Shown here: in pieces, positions 36,214 to 47,580 of the stretch
Layout of the letters: every line of letters begins with the position of its first letter
Numbering within the stretch: position 1 is the first letter of the stretch
Origin: Magicicada septendecula
Taxonomy: Eukaryota; Arthropoda; Insecta; Hemiptera; Cicadidae
Length of the DNA: 64,000 bases
Direction of reading: 5' to 3'
Assembly: GCA_034769895.1 (NCBI GenBank)
Contig: CM068367.1
Coordinates: forward strand, 88,843,399-88,907,398
Made by a program: the position numbers and the translations under genes
Notes under the pieces: model-generated
Databases searched by the model: none
What the model saw: the letters and a program-made list of their open reading frames with translations, nothing else
What the model was told of the DNA's origin: nothing

Positions 36214-37859
36214 GTGGAGGGGCCTCGGTGTCCCTTATCTGGCCTCTGGTTGTTGTTCATCGCTCCTCTAGTGTCAGGTGTCTCCCTGCCTTGTGGTTTA
36301 TCTTGTCTCTCCTCGTCTCTCCTCCGTTGTCCTTCTCTAGGCGTTCTACATTTGAAGCACTGTCGCCTGAATGGGAAATTCTCCTGTTGACACTTATAAC
36401 ATCTCCACTCACCTGGTTTATAATGGTTATTTTTATTAGTCACATTATGTTCATTGTAATTGTTTCTTTGTGAATTATACTCTATCAAATTCGATTTATC
36501 GTTACCCTGTATTAATCGCCTATTCACTTCCCTATCCCGTATACTCTGCAAAATATCAAGGACTTTCTCAAGTTCGCTTAAATTCGATATTTCTTTAGTC
36601 ATTAATGTTATTTGCACCTCACGAGGTAGATGCTTACTAACGTACCTTACAAAAGAATTAAAAGGGATTGGATGTTCTAAATATTTAACTTCATTGTATA
36701 ACTGTGTCACATATATTGTTATGTTATTGTTTGAATGGCTCCCGAAATTACCCGTTCCCATTATTTTACTCCTCAACGCTTCCTGTTCCTCCTCTGGCCA
36801 ATATTTTCCCTTAAACGCTTGTTCAAACATTTCGTAATTACCCCACTCTATTCTGTGTGCTTCTGCCCATACCGTGGCACTACCCTTAAAACATCTGATT
36901 ATTTTAGTTAACTGGATCTCCCAATTACTACTACTAAAATGGTGGTACTCCCTAGTTTGGTTAATAAATCGCATGGGGTGTATTGAGCGGTTTTCGTGAC
37001 TGAATAATTCTAACTCTATTTCATTATACAAATCTCTCGTAATAACAACTCTTTCCGTATTTCCCGTTAAATTTTTGTTAATCTCCCCCCGCAATTCATT
37101 TTTCATTTTGGTTAAATCATTTTCAACTAGGTTATATCTATCATGCACATCGTTATAATTTTGTATATGCAAATCATCTATTTCCTTAACTCTATTTTGC
37201 AACATACTTATTTTATTGGTTGTACTGTTTTCGTGTTTTGATATAATGCTATCTATTGTCTGAATACCTTTTGTTAGGTCTACTACATCTAATTCGCATT
37301 GGTCTAGTTTGTTTTGTAAAATATGAGTCTTCAATTCTAACTGCTTATTTACTTCATTCTTAGTTTTAATTTCTAATTGTTCTACTGTCTCTACATATTT
37401 ATTTTTTGTTTCTCTATTTTGGGTCTCTATCTGATTTTGAACTGTTTCATTGATTTGTTTGACTCTATCATTTAAATTACTTATCTTAGTTTTAATTTGC
37501 TCGTCTACAATTTCTGTGTGCTTTTTAATATCATTACATTGTGTTTCTATTATATTAATTTTCTCATTAACATTGGAATCTTGTTTATGTATTTCGTTTT
37601 CAACTTTTTTAAGTTTCTCGTCTAATTGGTTCAATTTTACGTCTTGCACATTATTTTGTTTTTTCAATTCATTTTCGAGGCTATCAAACTTCTCGTCAAT
37701 CTCTTTTAACACACTATTTTGTGTTTTAATCAATGCGAACAGGTCTTCTAATGATATTTTATTTTCAGCTACTTTAGGTGTTGAGCTAATGTGTCTTTCC
37801 CGTAAAATAGATTCTGTCTCTGAATTTTCTATTTCTATGCTATTGTTATTTTCTGCCAT
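36192..37859 (-). CDS. TE-B Gag with RanBP2-type zinc finger
   Basis: An ATG at 37859 opens 555 codons. Residues about 40-260 are a long coiled coil rich in Asn, Lys and Glu. Residues about 270-450 look like a Gypsy capsid domain, with FKGSATVWAEAHRIEW, FEQAFKGKYWPEEEQEALR and a region with VRYVSKHLPREVQ. Near residue 482 the protein has W-x-C-x2-C-x3-N-x6-C-x2-C (GEWRCYKC ... QCFKC), which fits the RanBP2-type zinc finger consensus exactly. The usual CCHC knuckle is absent. A basic Arg-rich tail follows. Gag should package RNA in cytoplasmic particles. The frame is intact and ends at TAG 36194-36192. Confidence 0.88.
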   Translation of the reverse strand: MAENNNSIEIENSETESILRERHISSTPKVAENKISLEDLFALIKTQNSVLKEIDEKFDSLENELKKQNNVQDVKLNQLDEKLKKVENEIHKQDSNVNEKINIIETQCNDIKKHTEIVDEQIKTKISNLNDRVKQINETVQNQIETQNRETKNKYVETVEQLEIKTKNEVNKQLELKTHILQNKLDQCELDVVDLTKGIQTIDSIISKHENSTTNKISMLQNRVKEIDDLHIQNYNDVHDRYNLVENDLTKMKNELRGEINKNLTGNTERVVITRDLYNEIELELFSHENRSIHPMRFINQTREYHHFSSSNWEIQLTKIIRCFKGSATVWAEAHRIEWGNYEMFEQAFKGKYWPEEEQEALRSKIMGTGNFGSHSNNNITIYVTQLYNEVKYLEHPIPFNSFVRYVSKHLPREVQITLMTKEISNLSELEKVLDILQSIRDREVNRRLIQGNDKSNLIEYNSQRNNYNEHNVTNKNNHYKPGEWRCYKCQQENFPFRRQCFKCRTPREGQRRRDEERQDKPQGRETPDTRGAMNNNQRPDKGHRGPSTSRHQEN

Positions 37860-38050
37860 TTTGTATTTTAGTATTTAAATGGTTATTTATCTCTATTTGT
37901 ATTTGACTACGCAATATACTCAACTCGTATTTAACTATTTACCTTTAACAACATAACCTCTCATTCATTATATATCGTCTTCTGTGTTTCTCCATCTATC
38001 TGTTTTATATAAATTAATTTTATACCAAGTCCACTGTGAGGGCGACCAAT

Positions 38051-39427
38051 TGTGAATAAACAAACTTATATCAATAATAATATTACAATATAAATGTATT
38101 TATATTTGTTTTTAACAATACTACCTTTGTCAATAAACTTTAAATACATAAATAAGGTTATCTTACCCATAATAATAATTTATCAAGTCCCAGTGAGGGC
38201 GACAATTGTGAATACCCTCACTCTTATCAATAATATTAGTACATATATTTAGTAAGATATAGATAACAAATACCATAATTCGGTATTAATGATACTCACC
38301 AATTTCATTATTTGCCGGGCTCATTTTCTTCCTTTATAACTTGTTTTCTACCTAAGGGATACCAGGGTTCGGGTACAGGAAGATTTTGAAACACAGTTGA
38401 CGACACAAATGATAACCAGATATTCTTGAAATTAACCATCAAATTTAATTCAATCTAAGGTAGTACACATACAACCATGCGGTCAAAATAGTGACGTCAT
38501 ATGATATGACACAAAACAAAATGGTGGCTACTTTTCCTATCTCTTTTGATTCTCTCTATTTCTTTATCTGTTGAATTAATATCAATGTACACTTTATAGC
38601 TGCAGCTTAAAATCATTTATTAATAGTTAATTAGTTACTGCACAAACCAATGCCTTCGGCTTACGTTTTATGGCCATACATTCACGCATTCATTCTCACA
38701 CATTCAACTTCAGACCCGTACATTCTTTTTTATTATCGATTTGGTATTTATGAGCTCATTAACTATAAAAATGACAAAAGGAACTTCTCTGCTTGTTAGG
38801 TGGTGGTGTCCATCCGTTGTTGATGTGAGACTCCCATGGTGATGGTCGGTGTTCGCCTTTAATTCCGCTGAGTTTAATTAGATAGATGTGTGCACTGAAT
38901 TTACATTTTTTATATATTTATACTGTAAACAAGATGAGCCTTTATTGCTCCACTACTGTTGGTAACATTTTTGTTAGTTGAATTAAAGTATTGTTAAAAA
39001 GTTATACACACAACGATACATCGCTGTGGCTCCTCTGAAGAATGGCGTTGAAATGAGAGCGAGGCAAGTGTAATTTCTTGCTTGTGTGTGTGTAGTTCTT
39101 ACGTCATCCCGCTTTGTCTTGCTGGACAACGCCTCGTTGCACACATTGTACTCAGTGCGTCATTGTTCTTAGCGATGACGGACTAGTGTTATAGCCCAAT
39201 CATAATGCATATTGTGGTACTTCGTCATCAACACCGCCATGGTAGATTTTGCTGTTTTCACGTCCACCGGAGACCTTGGTGTTTTACTCTGGCCGAATTT
39301 ACGTTGTTCCGTTTTCCAGAGGGACAATGTACCTAACCATTCTGTATGTTTAAAAAATACATAATAAAACAATGAAAATACCCATAATTCCCATAATTCT
39401 GGTACTGGGTCAGTCTGTACTGTTACA
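38051..39427 (-). repeat. TE-B 5' LTR
   Basis: This 1377-bp copy adjoins the primer-binding region at 38030-38050. Internally, near 38185-38215, it contains a second version of the same junction (CAGTGAGGGCGACAATTGTG). TGACGTCA lies at 38492-38499. Confidence 0.88.
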
Positions 39428-41966
39428 ATTCATACTATTTATTTATTAATGACAGGGTACAATTCCCCAAAGACAATGTATAAAAGACGGTATAAAAACT
39501 GTAGAATCCTACTTATAATAATAATTAGAAATAAGAATATAAATATAAGGTTTTTATGTATATAATATAAGAATGTTTAAAAATGTTTTAGATATAAGGC
39601 CATTTGTTTGGGTCTGATACAACTAACATCAGAACTATAAAAATAGTTACTACTTGTAAATAGTAGAGAGTAATTAAGATGTTAGTTAGTAAAAAACCTT
39701 TTTTGTAAACCATATTTCCATGTTAGAAATAAGGTTTTTGTTGCAAAATGTCTGACTTGAAGACAACCATTTATTTAAAAAAATATTCTTTATTTTGTTT
39801 AACTATTATTTGTATTGTAACCAATACTAATTGTCTTTGTGTAATTTGAAAACATGTTTAATTTATAATACTATATGTAAAAGTCAGAGAGGGTATCACA
39901 CATCATATATTGTTTGTAAAGTTTTTGTAAGAAAAATTGTTAAAAAATCATAGGCCAAAAGAATGGAAACCAAACTTCATCAAAACAGAGAAATTAATCA
40001 TTTAAATGCGAATAAACAAAAGGGGTTTAGACAAAATAAACTTGAGATCATGCCATATAATTGCACATACCATTTAGAGAGATTTTAATAAATATATTCA
40101 GAATTATAAATAAAAATGAAAATGACTAAACTCAGAAATTTAGACATGGGAGTCATATATTCCAGAATAATGTTTCAGAATACAACTAATTCAATTAATT
40201 ACCAGAAAATCAGGGAATATAAGCCTTTTAATACAATATAGGATTATTAATATTAAATATAACTGATAAAATGGCTGAATTTATATAATGACAGGAAGTA
40301 AATTTTGATGTTTTGACTTTTCAGAGTATACCAAACTGAAAGTAAAATTACTATTTTTTGGACAGAAAACACTATAAAACGGCATTATTTAATCTGAAAA
40401 TAAGCTGAATGAACTGAAAGATTAATTTAAATAACATCTAGTGAATAAAATTGATAAATAACCCAAGTTTAGGTATTTATATAGTGAAATATTAAAGTGT
40501 GCACAGGATATGAAAATATATTTGAACAATGTTAAGAATAATATTATATTGGCTAAGAGTTTAATTGAAACTGGAGGAAACAGTTAGTTAATTATTGGTA
40601 TTTGAACGGTTAACATGACATACGTTTGGTAACGTGCCTAACCTAACTTATAATAGTCATATAAAGCGAGTGTATAGTACGTTATTGTGAAATCGCGAGT
40701 GACTTGTAAAATACTTCTGGAACTCTCATATTATAACAGAAACAATCAAGAAACACTCCATAACACAGAACAATACATATCTACTCCGAAAAACACCACA
40801 AAACACTAGAAAACTGTATAATACATTAACCCAAATTAGTGACGGAATCGGGGAAAGTGTTTGAACTAATAATTACACGGATACACTAAATACAACTCAG
40901 AAACAGTACACCAGTCACTACACAACATTTAACAAGAGATTTGCAGACACAAGAACAGGAATACTGCCAGAAAATACATTATTTGGAACGCAGCAGGAAC
41001 GAGCAACATTTTGATCAACTTGATGGCCGCCATTTGCTTTTGACGATCCCAGTGCCTTCTCCTAGTTCAACCCAGCTGTTTGGTGAAAACAATTATTTTA
41101 ATTTTCAAATTATTATTCAATGTTTGTGTTTAGTAATAATTATTCATTTGATGTAACGTTATACTTTTTAAATATTGGCCCGATTTCTCTGACTTTGATA
41201 ATAATTGGCTGTTTAAAGAACCCTGTATAATTTTTATATAATATACTTTGTAACTTTTTCGATATCCTGAGAGTCGATAATAATCGATAAGAGTCAAATT
41301 GCTATTAATTAATAAAACATTAATATTCTTCAACACTAAATAGTTCTTCATTTCATAAATATTACTAGTTATCACTAATATAATTATAATTAATAATCTA
41401 TCAGGACTTTACCACCTATAAGTGAAGATAACCTAAAAAATAAAAAGGTAAAGAAGTATCGATTGGTTTGAAGACAGTCTTATGAGTGGTGATAGTTTAT
41501 TTAAAATATACCAAAACTTTAATAAAAATTTTCAGAAGAGCATTACACTTTTTAAAACTTCACAGCCCTATATTAATTAATTGATTATTAATTAATTAAT
41601 TAATAAAATTAAAATTTTTTTTTTAATTATTTTTTTTATAAACATAATTTTTTTTTTAAATTTCCTTCAAAACAATAATTTTTGTTTTGAAACTTTCGGT
41701 GAAGCTGAACATATATATTTCTTCATCAACTTTACGCTACTCGACCGGTCTTGCTACCATTGGGACTCGACCAGCTGGGAAACTTAAGGAAGTGTTTCAG
41801 GCCAGTAAGACGTCGAGAGCCACACCAATTAAACATATTACATTACAATTTATTTATTTTATTACAAATTGGCTAGCCCAAACAGTGGGGCTTGTTTACA
41901 TCAGAGTCTCATACTTCACAATCTTTTATCATCAATAACAAACAACATTTTATTTAATATATTACA
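39428..41966 (+). repeat. TE-A 3' LTR, part 2
   Basis: This resumes the LTR after TE-B, with the second ATTC copy first. It matches 23391-25925 with few differences and ends ATTACA, followed by the ATAT duplication. Confidence 0.9.
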
Positions 41967-41974
41967 ATATGTGT

Positions 41975-42100
41975 TTCAGTCCTTGACTTGATCATGGTAG
42001 TGGTCCCAGAAAATCCACTGCAATTAGCTGTCCCTTATTTTCTTTCTGGATGCTCTGCATTTCTACGTATTTATGCCATCTTTCACTCTGTAATTTTACA
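41975..42100 (-). pseudogene. Gypsy integrase core fragment
   Basis: The minus frame encodes QSERWHKYVEMQSIQKENKG, then QLIAVDFLGPLP and a stop. This is the approach to the first catalytic Asp of Ty3/Gypsy integrases (VDF.GPLP). About 35 codons remain. It belongs to an older element into which TE-A may have inserted. Confidence 0.55.
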
Positions 42101-42779
42101 TTTCCTTAATCATAACATTCCTACATTCTTTAATCTTTTCTTAACATGAACATTACTTACATTTCTTTTCTGATTGCTCATAATCTTCTTCATTCTTACC
42201 CTGTGCTGAAATACACTTCCGTAACAGAACACTTCTTTAGCTTTGTAGTGTGTCGCATGATCGGTTACAGATGAACTGCCTTAGAAAACATATTGATATT
42301 TTACTCATAGTCCTAAATTCTAAGTAGTCTCTGCCTTTGACTTTTCACTATCGCTTTCTTCTGTGTCCTTGTACTTCCACTAAGGTATGAAGATTTCGCT
42401 TGATCAGTCGTTCTGACAATTATTACATTTATTTCTCATTTCTAACCCTTTCTTCATATTAATAACAACATCGATAATAACATTCCTTTCATTTCTTAAC
42501 ATATTTTTAACACATTTCTTTTTATTTAATTCCTTAACACTTTTTTCTTTTCAATCATAACATTTTCTTAAATATAATTTCTAACCTTTTTACACATATT
42601 ATTCCTTATTATTTAACTCCTTTTCTAAGTTGTTGAACAAATGTTTGACAACCGTTTGACAAATTAGTCTTTCGGATTCCAAACTTTACAAAAAGGGTTA
42701 CCTTTCGACAAGATTGCATTGACAAACACAAACATATTCTTTGTCTGGCCCACGTAGAATTTATTGCTAATTTATTAAA
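42101..42779. other. AT-rich spacer
   Basis: No supported gene is present. GTCGCATGATCGGTTACAG at about 42248 resembles GTCGCATAATTGGGTACAG just left of TE-A, so a shared older repeat lies on both sides. Confidence 0.35.
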
Positions 42780-43067
42780 AAACTACTAGATAGATTCCTT
42801 CAACACCGCAATGGATATTTAAAACCAGATATTTATAAATCTAATTTAGCCACACATTGTCTAAATAATAACCACCAATTTCCAAACATTGAAAATATAA
42901 AATTAATTAAAAACATACAAAAAGATCAAAAAATGAATATTTGGGAAAATCTGAACATTTACAAACACAATAACAATAATTTATTAATTAAAGAACAAAC
43001 CCAAATAAAAACAAAACAAGACGATCTATTTAAAATTATAAATTTACTAAAAAATAAAAATGAATAA
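42780..43067 (+). pseudogene. Penelope GIY-YIG C-terminal remnant
   Basis: A + strand frame reads RFLQHRNGYLKPDIYKSNLA, then THCLNNNHQFPN and MNIWENLNIYKHNNNN, ending at TAA 43065-43067. This parallels the GIY-YIG tail of the Penelope element at 19861-20133 (IYKSNLTTH ... MNIWENLQIYK) but is a different, diverged family. The RT part is missing. About 200 bp downstream lies a typical Penelope terminal motif. Confidence 0.65.
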
Positions 43068-43263
43068 TATATAAACAACAAATTTTCAAATATAACCGAG
43101 AAAACAGCTGCTGAAGAAAATAAACATTAAGACAATTGTTGACTAATCGACCTAAATCGATTATCAGCTATTTTACATTAAAATCGATACAATTTCGATT
43201 ATTCGTTAATTTTATATTAATGGAATTATTTCGATTGTTATTAATTTACTTAGGAACCTCTAA

Positions 43264-43300
43264 TGATACTGATGTTTCTCAGTGAAACGCGCGTCAGGTG
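43264..43300 (+). repeat. Penelope terminal hairpin motif, hammerhead-like
   Basis: CTGATG, a short TTTCTCAG spacer and GAAACGCGCGTC form the type of 3'-terminal motif known from Neptune/Penelope elements, resembling a degenerate hammerhead core (CUGAnGA ... GAAA). Confidence 0.45.
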
Positions 43301-43596
43301 TTAAAAAGAATATATGAATTATACTACTTGCAGAAGAAACAAATTGAATAGCATCACAAATTTTTTATAATGACAGCAAGAAACGTCGAGTTACTTATAT
43401 AGAAAAAATATATATATTGTAACGTGCTACTTTTATGATGTGGTCTTGTAGATTTTTATGATACACCTTAAGTAGTATGCGTCACTTTTGAATTATACTA
43501 ACTGACGTTTTAAACGGTATAAATAAAGGATTTTGTTTATCTTGTTTTACTCAATCTAAAAGAAATCGAGAGTGTGTGATTTGGGGTCAAGGAGGT

Positions 43597-43801
43597 TGTT
43601 AAAGTGTGGATTGAAGAAATATAAGAGTTTTCAGAGTATAATAAAGTTTATTAAACCATACACAATACATACTTAATACACAGTACTACGACACGTGCTT
43701 CACTCACGGCGTCTTGTTACAAACTGAAAACTAACAAACTTATACATGCTCACGCGCATTACATATATTATACAATATAAATGTATTGCATATATCCAAC
43801 A
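43597..43801 (-). repeat. TE-C 3' LTR
   Basis: 205 bp with TG/CA ends; I found no difference from the other LTR by eye. Confidence 0.95.
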
Positions 43802-43861
43802 CGCCTCCTTACGTTTATATTGTATTTACAAATTCACTTTTTACAAATACACATTTCAAGT

Positions 43862-44680
43862 TCAACTTTTCAAGTTCAGCATAGTTCGAAATCTCTCAAA
43901 CTTTTCTTTACACAATGACTTTGTAAATATATCAGCAATATTATCATCAGAGTTTACCTTCACAACATTAATCATATTTTCTTTTATACATTCGTGTACA
44001 TAATGGTAATGAACTTCAATATGTTTAGAATTTTTCATAAAACTTCCATACTTTGCTAAACTTATCGCTCCCGAATTATCTTCAAAAATATTAATCGGTT
44101 TTTCTAAAGTTACATTAAACAATTTTAGCAATTCTTTCACAACTTTCAATTCACTCACAGCTTCCGACAACGCTACATACTCTGCATATGTCGAAGCCTT
44201 TGTTACACACTTTTGTTTTCTAGACTTCCAATAAATTACATTACCAAATAATCGAATTACATAACCAGTTGTAGATTTTCTGTCCAAATGGTCACCAGCC
44301 CAATCGGCATCAACATAACAATCTATAATTTCAGAATTATCATTTCTTTTATAAGTCAATTTTAAATCTTGCGTTAAATACAAGTACTTTAATATTCGCA
44401 AAGCATATTTAAAGTGTGTTTCATTATAACAATTCTGATATCTACTTAAATAATTTACACTAAAGCTTATATCAGGCCTTGTAGCTGAGCTTATATATAA
44501 TAATGCACCAATTAAATTTCTATATTGAATATTCCTTCCACAAATATCAGACTTTTCAACTTTTAAATTTACCTCCATAGGTGTATTATACATCTTACTG
44601 TTTTCTAAATTATACTTTCTTACTAATGACTCAATATATTTTGTTTGACTTAATTTTATTTCACATTTACGGAATCATAC
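43862..44680 (-). pseudogene. TE-C RNase H and RT end
   Basis: The minus-strand frame continues pol after a break at about 44673 and ends at 43862. It carries LIGALLYISSATRPDISF, the RNase H start CYVDADWAGD, KSTTGYVIRLFG, the AEYVALSEA segment with the catalytic Glu, and SKHIEVHYHYVHECI. All usual Copia RNase H landmarks are visible. A single-base loss relative to the preceding frame separates it from the RT. Confidence 0.9.
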
Positions 44681-46935
44681 TCTACGGTAATACCAAGATA
44701 TTCTTTAATTTTACCAAGATCTTTCATTTTAAATTTTTCTGATAAAAGTTTCTTAATATTTTGCATTTTTTCTTTGTTACGTCCACAAATTAATAAATCA
44801 TCCACAAATATTAATAAATAAATAGTATCTTTTCCATTTCCAAAAGTATATAAACAATAATCTAAATTACTTTTCTTAACACCCAAACTTATTAAAAATT
44901 TATCAAGACATTCATACCAAGCTCTGGGACTTTCCTTTAAACCATACAAAGCTTTTATTAACTTACACACTCTATTTGTACCATCCTCATAACCTTTTGG
45001 TTGATGGACATATACCTCAGAACTTACTTTACCATTTAGAAATGCAGTTTCTACATCCATTTGTTCAATAATTAGACCCATTTGACAACAGTATGATAAT
45101 AAAATCTTTAAAGTTTGCATTCTCGCAACAGGAGAATAAACATCATCAATTTTATCGGTTTGCTGAAAACCTCTTACAACTAACCTGGCCTTATAAGCAT
45201 TGTCAGACTTTTTTGTATAAATCCATTTTACATCCAATATTTTTTTACCATTTACATTTTCAACTAATTGCCAAGTCTTATTTTTATTTAACGAATCAAT
45301 TTCTTTATCCATAGCTTTTGACCAATACTTACTTTCATTGCTCTCAAGCGCCTCCTCAAATGTACTAGGAGTATCTGCTCTACAATAATTTGCAAAAATA
45401 TTACTATTATATACATAATAATCTTCATATCTTTTTGGTGGGTTTCTTATACGCTCAGATTTTTTTATTTTATTTTCATTTTCATCCCCTAGATTTTCAT
45501 CTGTACCTTTAAAGCTATCATCAAGAGATTCATTATCTGAAGATTCATATACTTCTTCATGAGACTCACATTCATTCAAGCCAATACAATTTACATTTTC
45601 TTCAACAATATCAACATGTCTAGCCACTATTACTTTTCCATTAATTAGCACTCTATAACCAACTTCACTATAACCGATCAAAATTCCCATATCAGCCTTT
45701 TTATCCCACTTAGAAAATCTTTTTTGTTCCGGTTTTCTTACAAAAACTTTACTACCATATAAATGTAAATTTGAAACATTCGGTTTCGTCCCAAAAAATA
45801 TTTCATAAGGAGTTTTCTTTTCTATAGTATTTGATAACGTACGATTTTTCAAATAAGTAGCAGCACAAACTATTTCAGGCCAATATTTTTTATGGATTTG
45901 TGCTTCAGCTAATAAACAACGTGACATATCCATTATCGTTCTGTTAAACCGTTCTGCGGTTCCATTTAATTCATGTATGTAAGCAGGACAATTATTAATT
46001 ATAATACCTTTTTCTTTGGCAAAATTATAAATATTACCATTTAAGTATTCTTTCCCATTATCACACCTCAAAAATTTAATTCTTTTACCCGTTAAGTTTT
46101 CACACTCATTTACATATTGAACAAGACAATTGAAAACTTCTACTTTAGACATCATGGTATAGACTTTAGCTATCTTACTGTAATCATCAATAAAGGAAAT
46201 AAAGTATTTTTCCCCGTTTAGACCAGCTGTTTTAAAAGGTCCACACACATCAGTATGAACAATTTCTAAAATATCTTTTGCTCTTTTTCTATTAATTTCA
46301 AATGGAATATTATGCATTTTATTTTCAACACATATTTTGCACTTCATGAATTCTGATTCAAGTTCATTTGGAATACCACTTAACAATTTATGTTTACACA
46401 AAATATTCAAATAATTAAAATTTACATGGCCCAGCATACGATGCCACCTTTCTTTTTTACTCATATTATCACAATTTTTATTTGCAACATTTACCAATGA
46501 CTCTACATTTTTTAATTTACTTTTCATCTTATATAGACCATTTTCTTTCCAAGCTACAGCTGTAGTATTTCCAAACTTATCAATAATTTTTGTCATTTTA
46601 CCTTTAGAAATAATAGTATTATTTTCCGTTATTTTACCATAACTTATTAAATTTGTATGCATATCTTTAGCATAAAATACATTTTGCATGTTTACTTCAT
46701 TTCTCTTACCAAAAAGATCAAAGTAACTTACCACATTACCAATTTTAGTTGCTTTTACAACTCTATTATCTCCCAAATAAACATTAACAGGTTCTTTAAG
46801 TATCATACATTTATCAAAATATTTATCATTATTTATTATATGGTCAGTACAACCGCTATCTAATAACCAATTAATCTCGCAATTATTAAACTTATCTTTA
46901 TCTACCTTACTATTATGCGCCGTGTGATAGTCGAC
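44656..46935 (-). CDS. TE-C Pol: protease, integrase and reverse transcriptase
   Basis: The frame is open from before the protease motif WLLDSGCTDH (about 46870) to a stop at 44656. In order it has the GAG-pre-integrase zinc motif RWHRMLGH ... CKIC, the integrase catalytic residues in HTDVCGPF, RCDNGKEY and GTAERFNRTI, then the RT with EQMDVETAFLNG, ALYGLKESPRAWY and the catalytic FVDDLLI. These are all typical of Ty1/Copia, where integrase precedes RT. The C-terminal RNase H follows in another frame. Gag upstream is in a different frame, overlapping by about 100 nt with no perfect slippery heptamer. The enzymes would act in cytoplasmic particles and then in the nucleus. Confidence 0.92.
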   Translation of the reverse strand, partial: VDYHTAHNSKVDKDKFNNCEINWLLDSGCTDHIINNDKYFDKCMILKEPVNVYLGDNRVVKATKIGNVVSYFDLFGKRNEVNMQNVFYAKDMHTNLISYGKITENNTIISKGKMTKIIDKFGNTTAVAWKENGLYKMKSKLKNVESLVNVANKNCDNMSKKERWHRMLGHVNFNYLNILCKHKLLSGIPNELESEFMKCKICVENKMHNIPFEINRKRAKDILEIVHTDVCGPFKTAGLNGEKYFISFIDDYSKIAKVYTMMSKVEVFNCLVQYVNECENLTGKRIKFLRCDNGKEYLNGNIYNFAKEKGIIINNCPAYIHELNGTAERFNRTIMDMSRCLLAEAQIHKKYWPEIVCAATYLKNRTLSNTIEKKTPYEIFFGTKPNVSNLHLYGSKVFVRKPEQKRFSKWDKKADMGILIGYSEVGYRVLINGKVIVARHVDIVEENVNCIGLNECESHEEVYESSDNESLDDSFKGTDENLGDENENKIKKSERIRNPPKRYEDYYVYNSNIFANYCRADTPSTFEEALESNESKYWSKAMDKEIDSLNKNKTWQLVENVNGKKILDVKWIYTKKSDNAYKARLVVRGFQQTDKIDDVYSPVARMQTLKILLSYCCQMGLIIEQMDVETAFLNGKVSSEVYVHQPKGYEDGTNRVCKLIKALYGLKESPRAWYECLDKFLISLGVKKSNLDYCLYTFGNGKDTIYLLIFVDDLLICGRNKEKMQNIKKLLSEKFKMKDLGKIKEYLGITVEYDSVNVK

Positions 46936-46937
46936 TC

Positions 46938-47576
46938 TTATAACCCATGCGCTCGTATCTGGATTCTTCTGCTGCGACTGAGTTGCATGATGTGCTCTTG
47001 CACCTTGCTGACTTCGAAATTGCCATGCCGTCTGGCGTAGTTACTTTTTTCGGTTTCTTGTCTGCCTCGTGGTGCTCGCCATGTATTGCTGCTGCCTGCC
47101 GCTTGGCCACCATATTTACAGTCTCTCTTGATATGACCAGTTTTGCCACATTGAAAGCATGTTCGCAGTTGTCGACTTTTATCCGCCATGAATGCGTTAG
47201 ATTTTCGTCCAGGATATTCATCTTTTTGATGCTTTATTTCAGTCATTTGAATTTTACTTTTCACATAATCCACAGTTTGATCTTCTTCTTTTAATGCGTC
47301 TATTAAATCGCCTATATAACTGTATGAATCCGGCAACGTATTTAACATATAATTTAATTTTTCTTTTTCTGACACAGTAGCACCCGCGTTTTTAAGCTCG
47401 TTCACAGTTTTTTCAAAATCACTGAAGAATGTCGCTGCATCAGTATAATTTTTAAGTCTTAATTTTTCCAATTTATTTCTATATACAATTTGCAATGCCG
47501 TAGACTTTTTCAAATACATTTCATCAAACTTTTGAATTATTTCATACGCCGTTGTTTTATCACTAATAAATTCCAA
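46938..47576 (-). CDS. TE-C Gag, main part
   Basis: This encodes a UBN2/retrotran-gag type domain with FDEMYLKKSTALQIVYRNKL, TFFSDFEKTVNELKNAG and YMLNTLPDSYSYIGDLIDAL, followed by the CCHC zinc knuckle CFQCGKTGHIKRDC. The last 30 codons look unlike a natural Gag tail, while another frame there looks better, suggesting a shift near 47038. The true start lies in the upstream segment at 47787. Confidence 0.88.
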   Translation of the reverse strand: MEFISDKTTAYEIIQKFDEMYLKKSTALQIVYRNKLEKLRLKNYTDAATFFSDFEKTVNELKNAGATVSEKEKLNYMLNTLPDSYSYIGDLIDALKEEDQTVDYVKSKIQMTEIKHQKDEYPGRKSNAFMADKSRQLRTCFQCGKTGHIKRDCKYGGQAAGSSNTWRAPRGRQETEKSNYARRHGNFEVSKVQEHIMQLSRSRRIQIRAHGL

Positions 47577-47580
47577 TTGC

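Larger units (their letters stand above)
31068..39427 (-). mobile_element. TE-B: Ty3/Gypsy element inside the TE-A LTR
   Basis: The duplication ATTC (31064-31067 and 39428-39431) flanks an 8360-bp element read on the minus strand. The LTRs at 31068-32481 and 38051-39427 start TGTAACAGTACAG and end TTCACA in element sense. A TTGAGGGGGTTT polypurine tract adjoins the 3' LTR and a TTGGTCGCCCTCAC primer-binding region adjoins the 5' LTR. It carries gag and a deleted pol. The LTRs look nearly identical apart from a 37-bp insert, so the insertion is young and clearly later than TE-A. Confidence 0.92.
22429..41966 (+). mobile_element. TE-A: Ty3/Gypsy-type element with Gag/LDLa chimera, nested TE-B
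   Basis: Long LTRs (22429-25925 and 30102-31067 plus 39428-41966) begin TGTAGCGTGACAG and end ATATTACA. The duplication ATAT lies at 22425-22428 and 41967-41970. The internal region (25926-30101) has a primer-binding-type TGGCGCACAAC just after the 5' LTR and a purine-rich GGAGGAGAG tract just before the 3' LTR. It carries one long ORF and no protease, RT or RNase H; only a short remnant of the integrase C-terminus survives. The two LTRs differ at only a few positions, so the insertion is rather young. TE-B was inserted later into its 3' LTR. TE-D is a relative: the internal 3' regions share segments. Confidence 0.9.
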
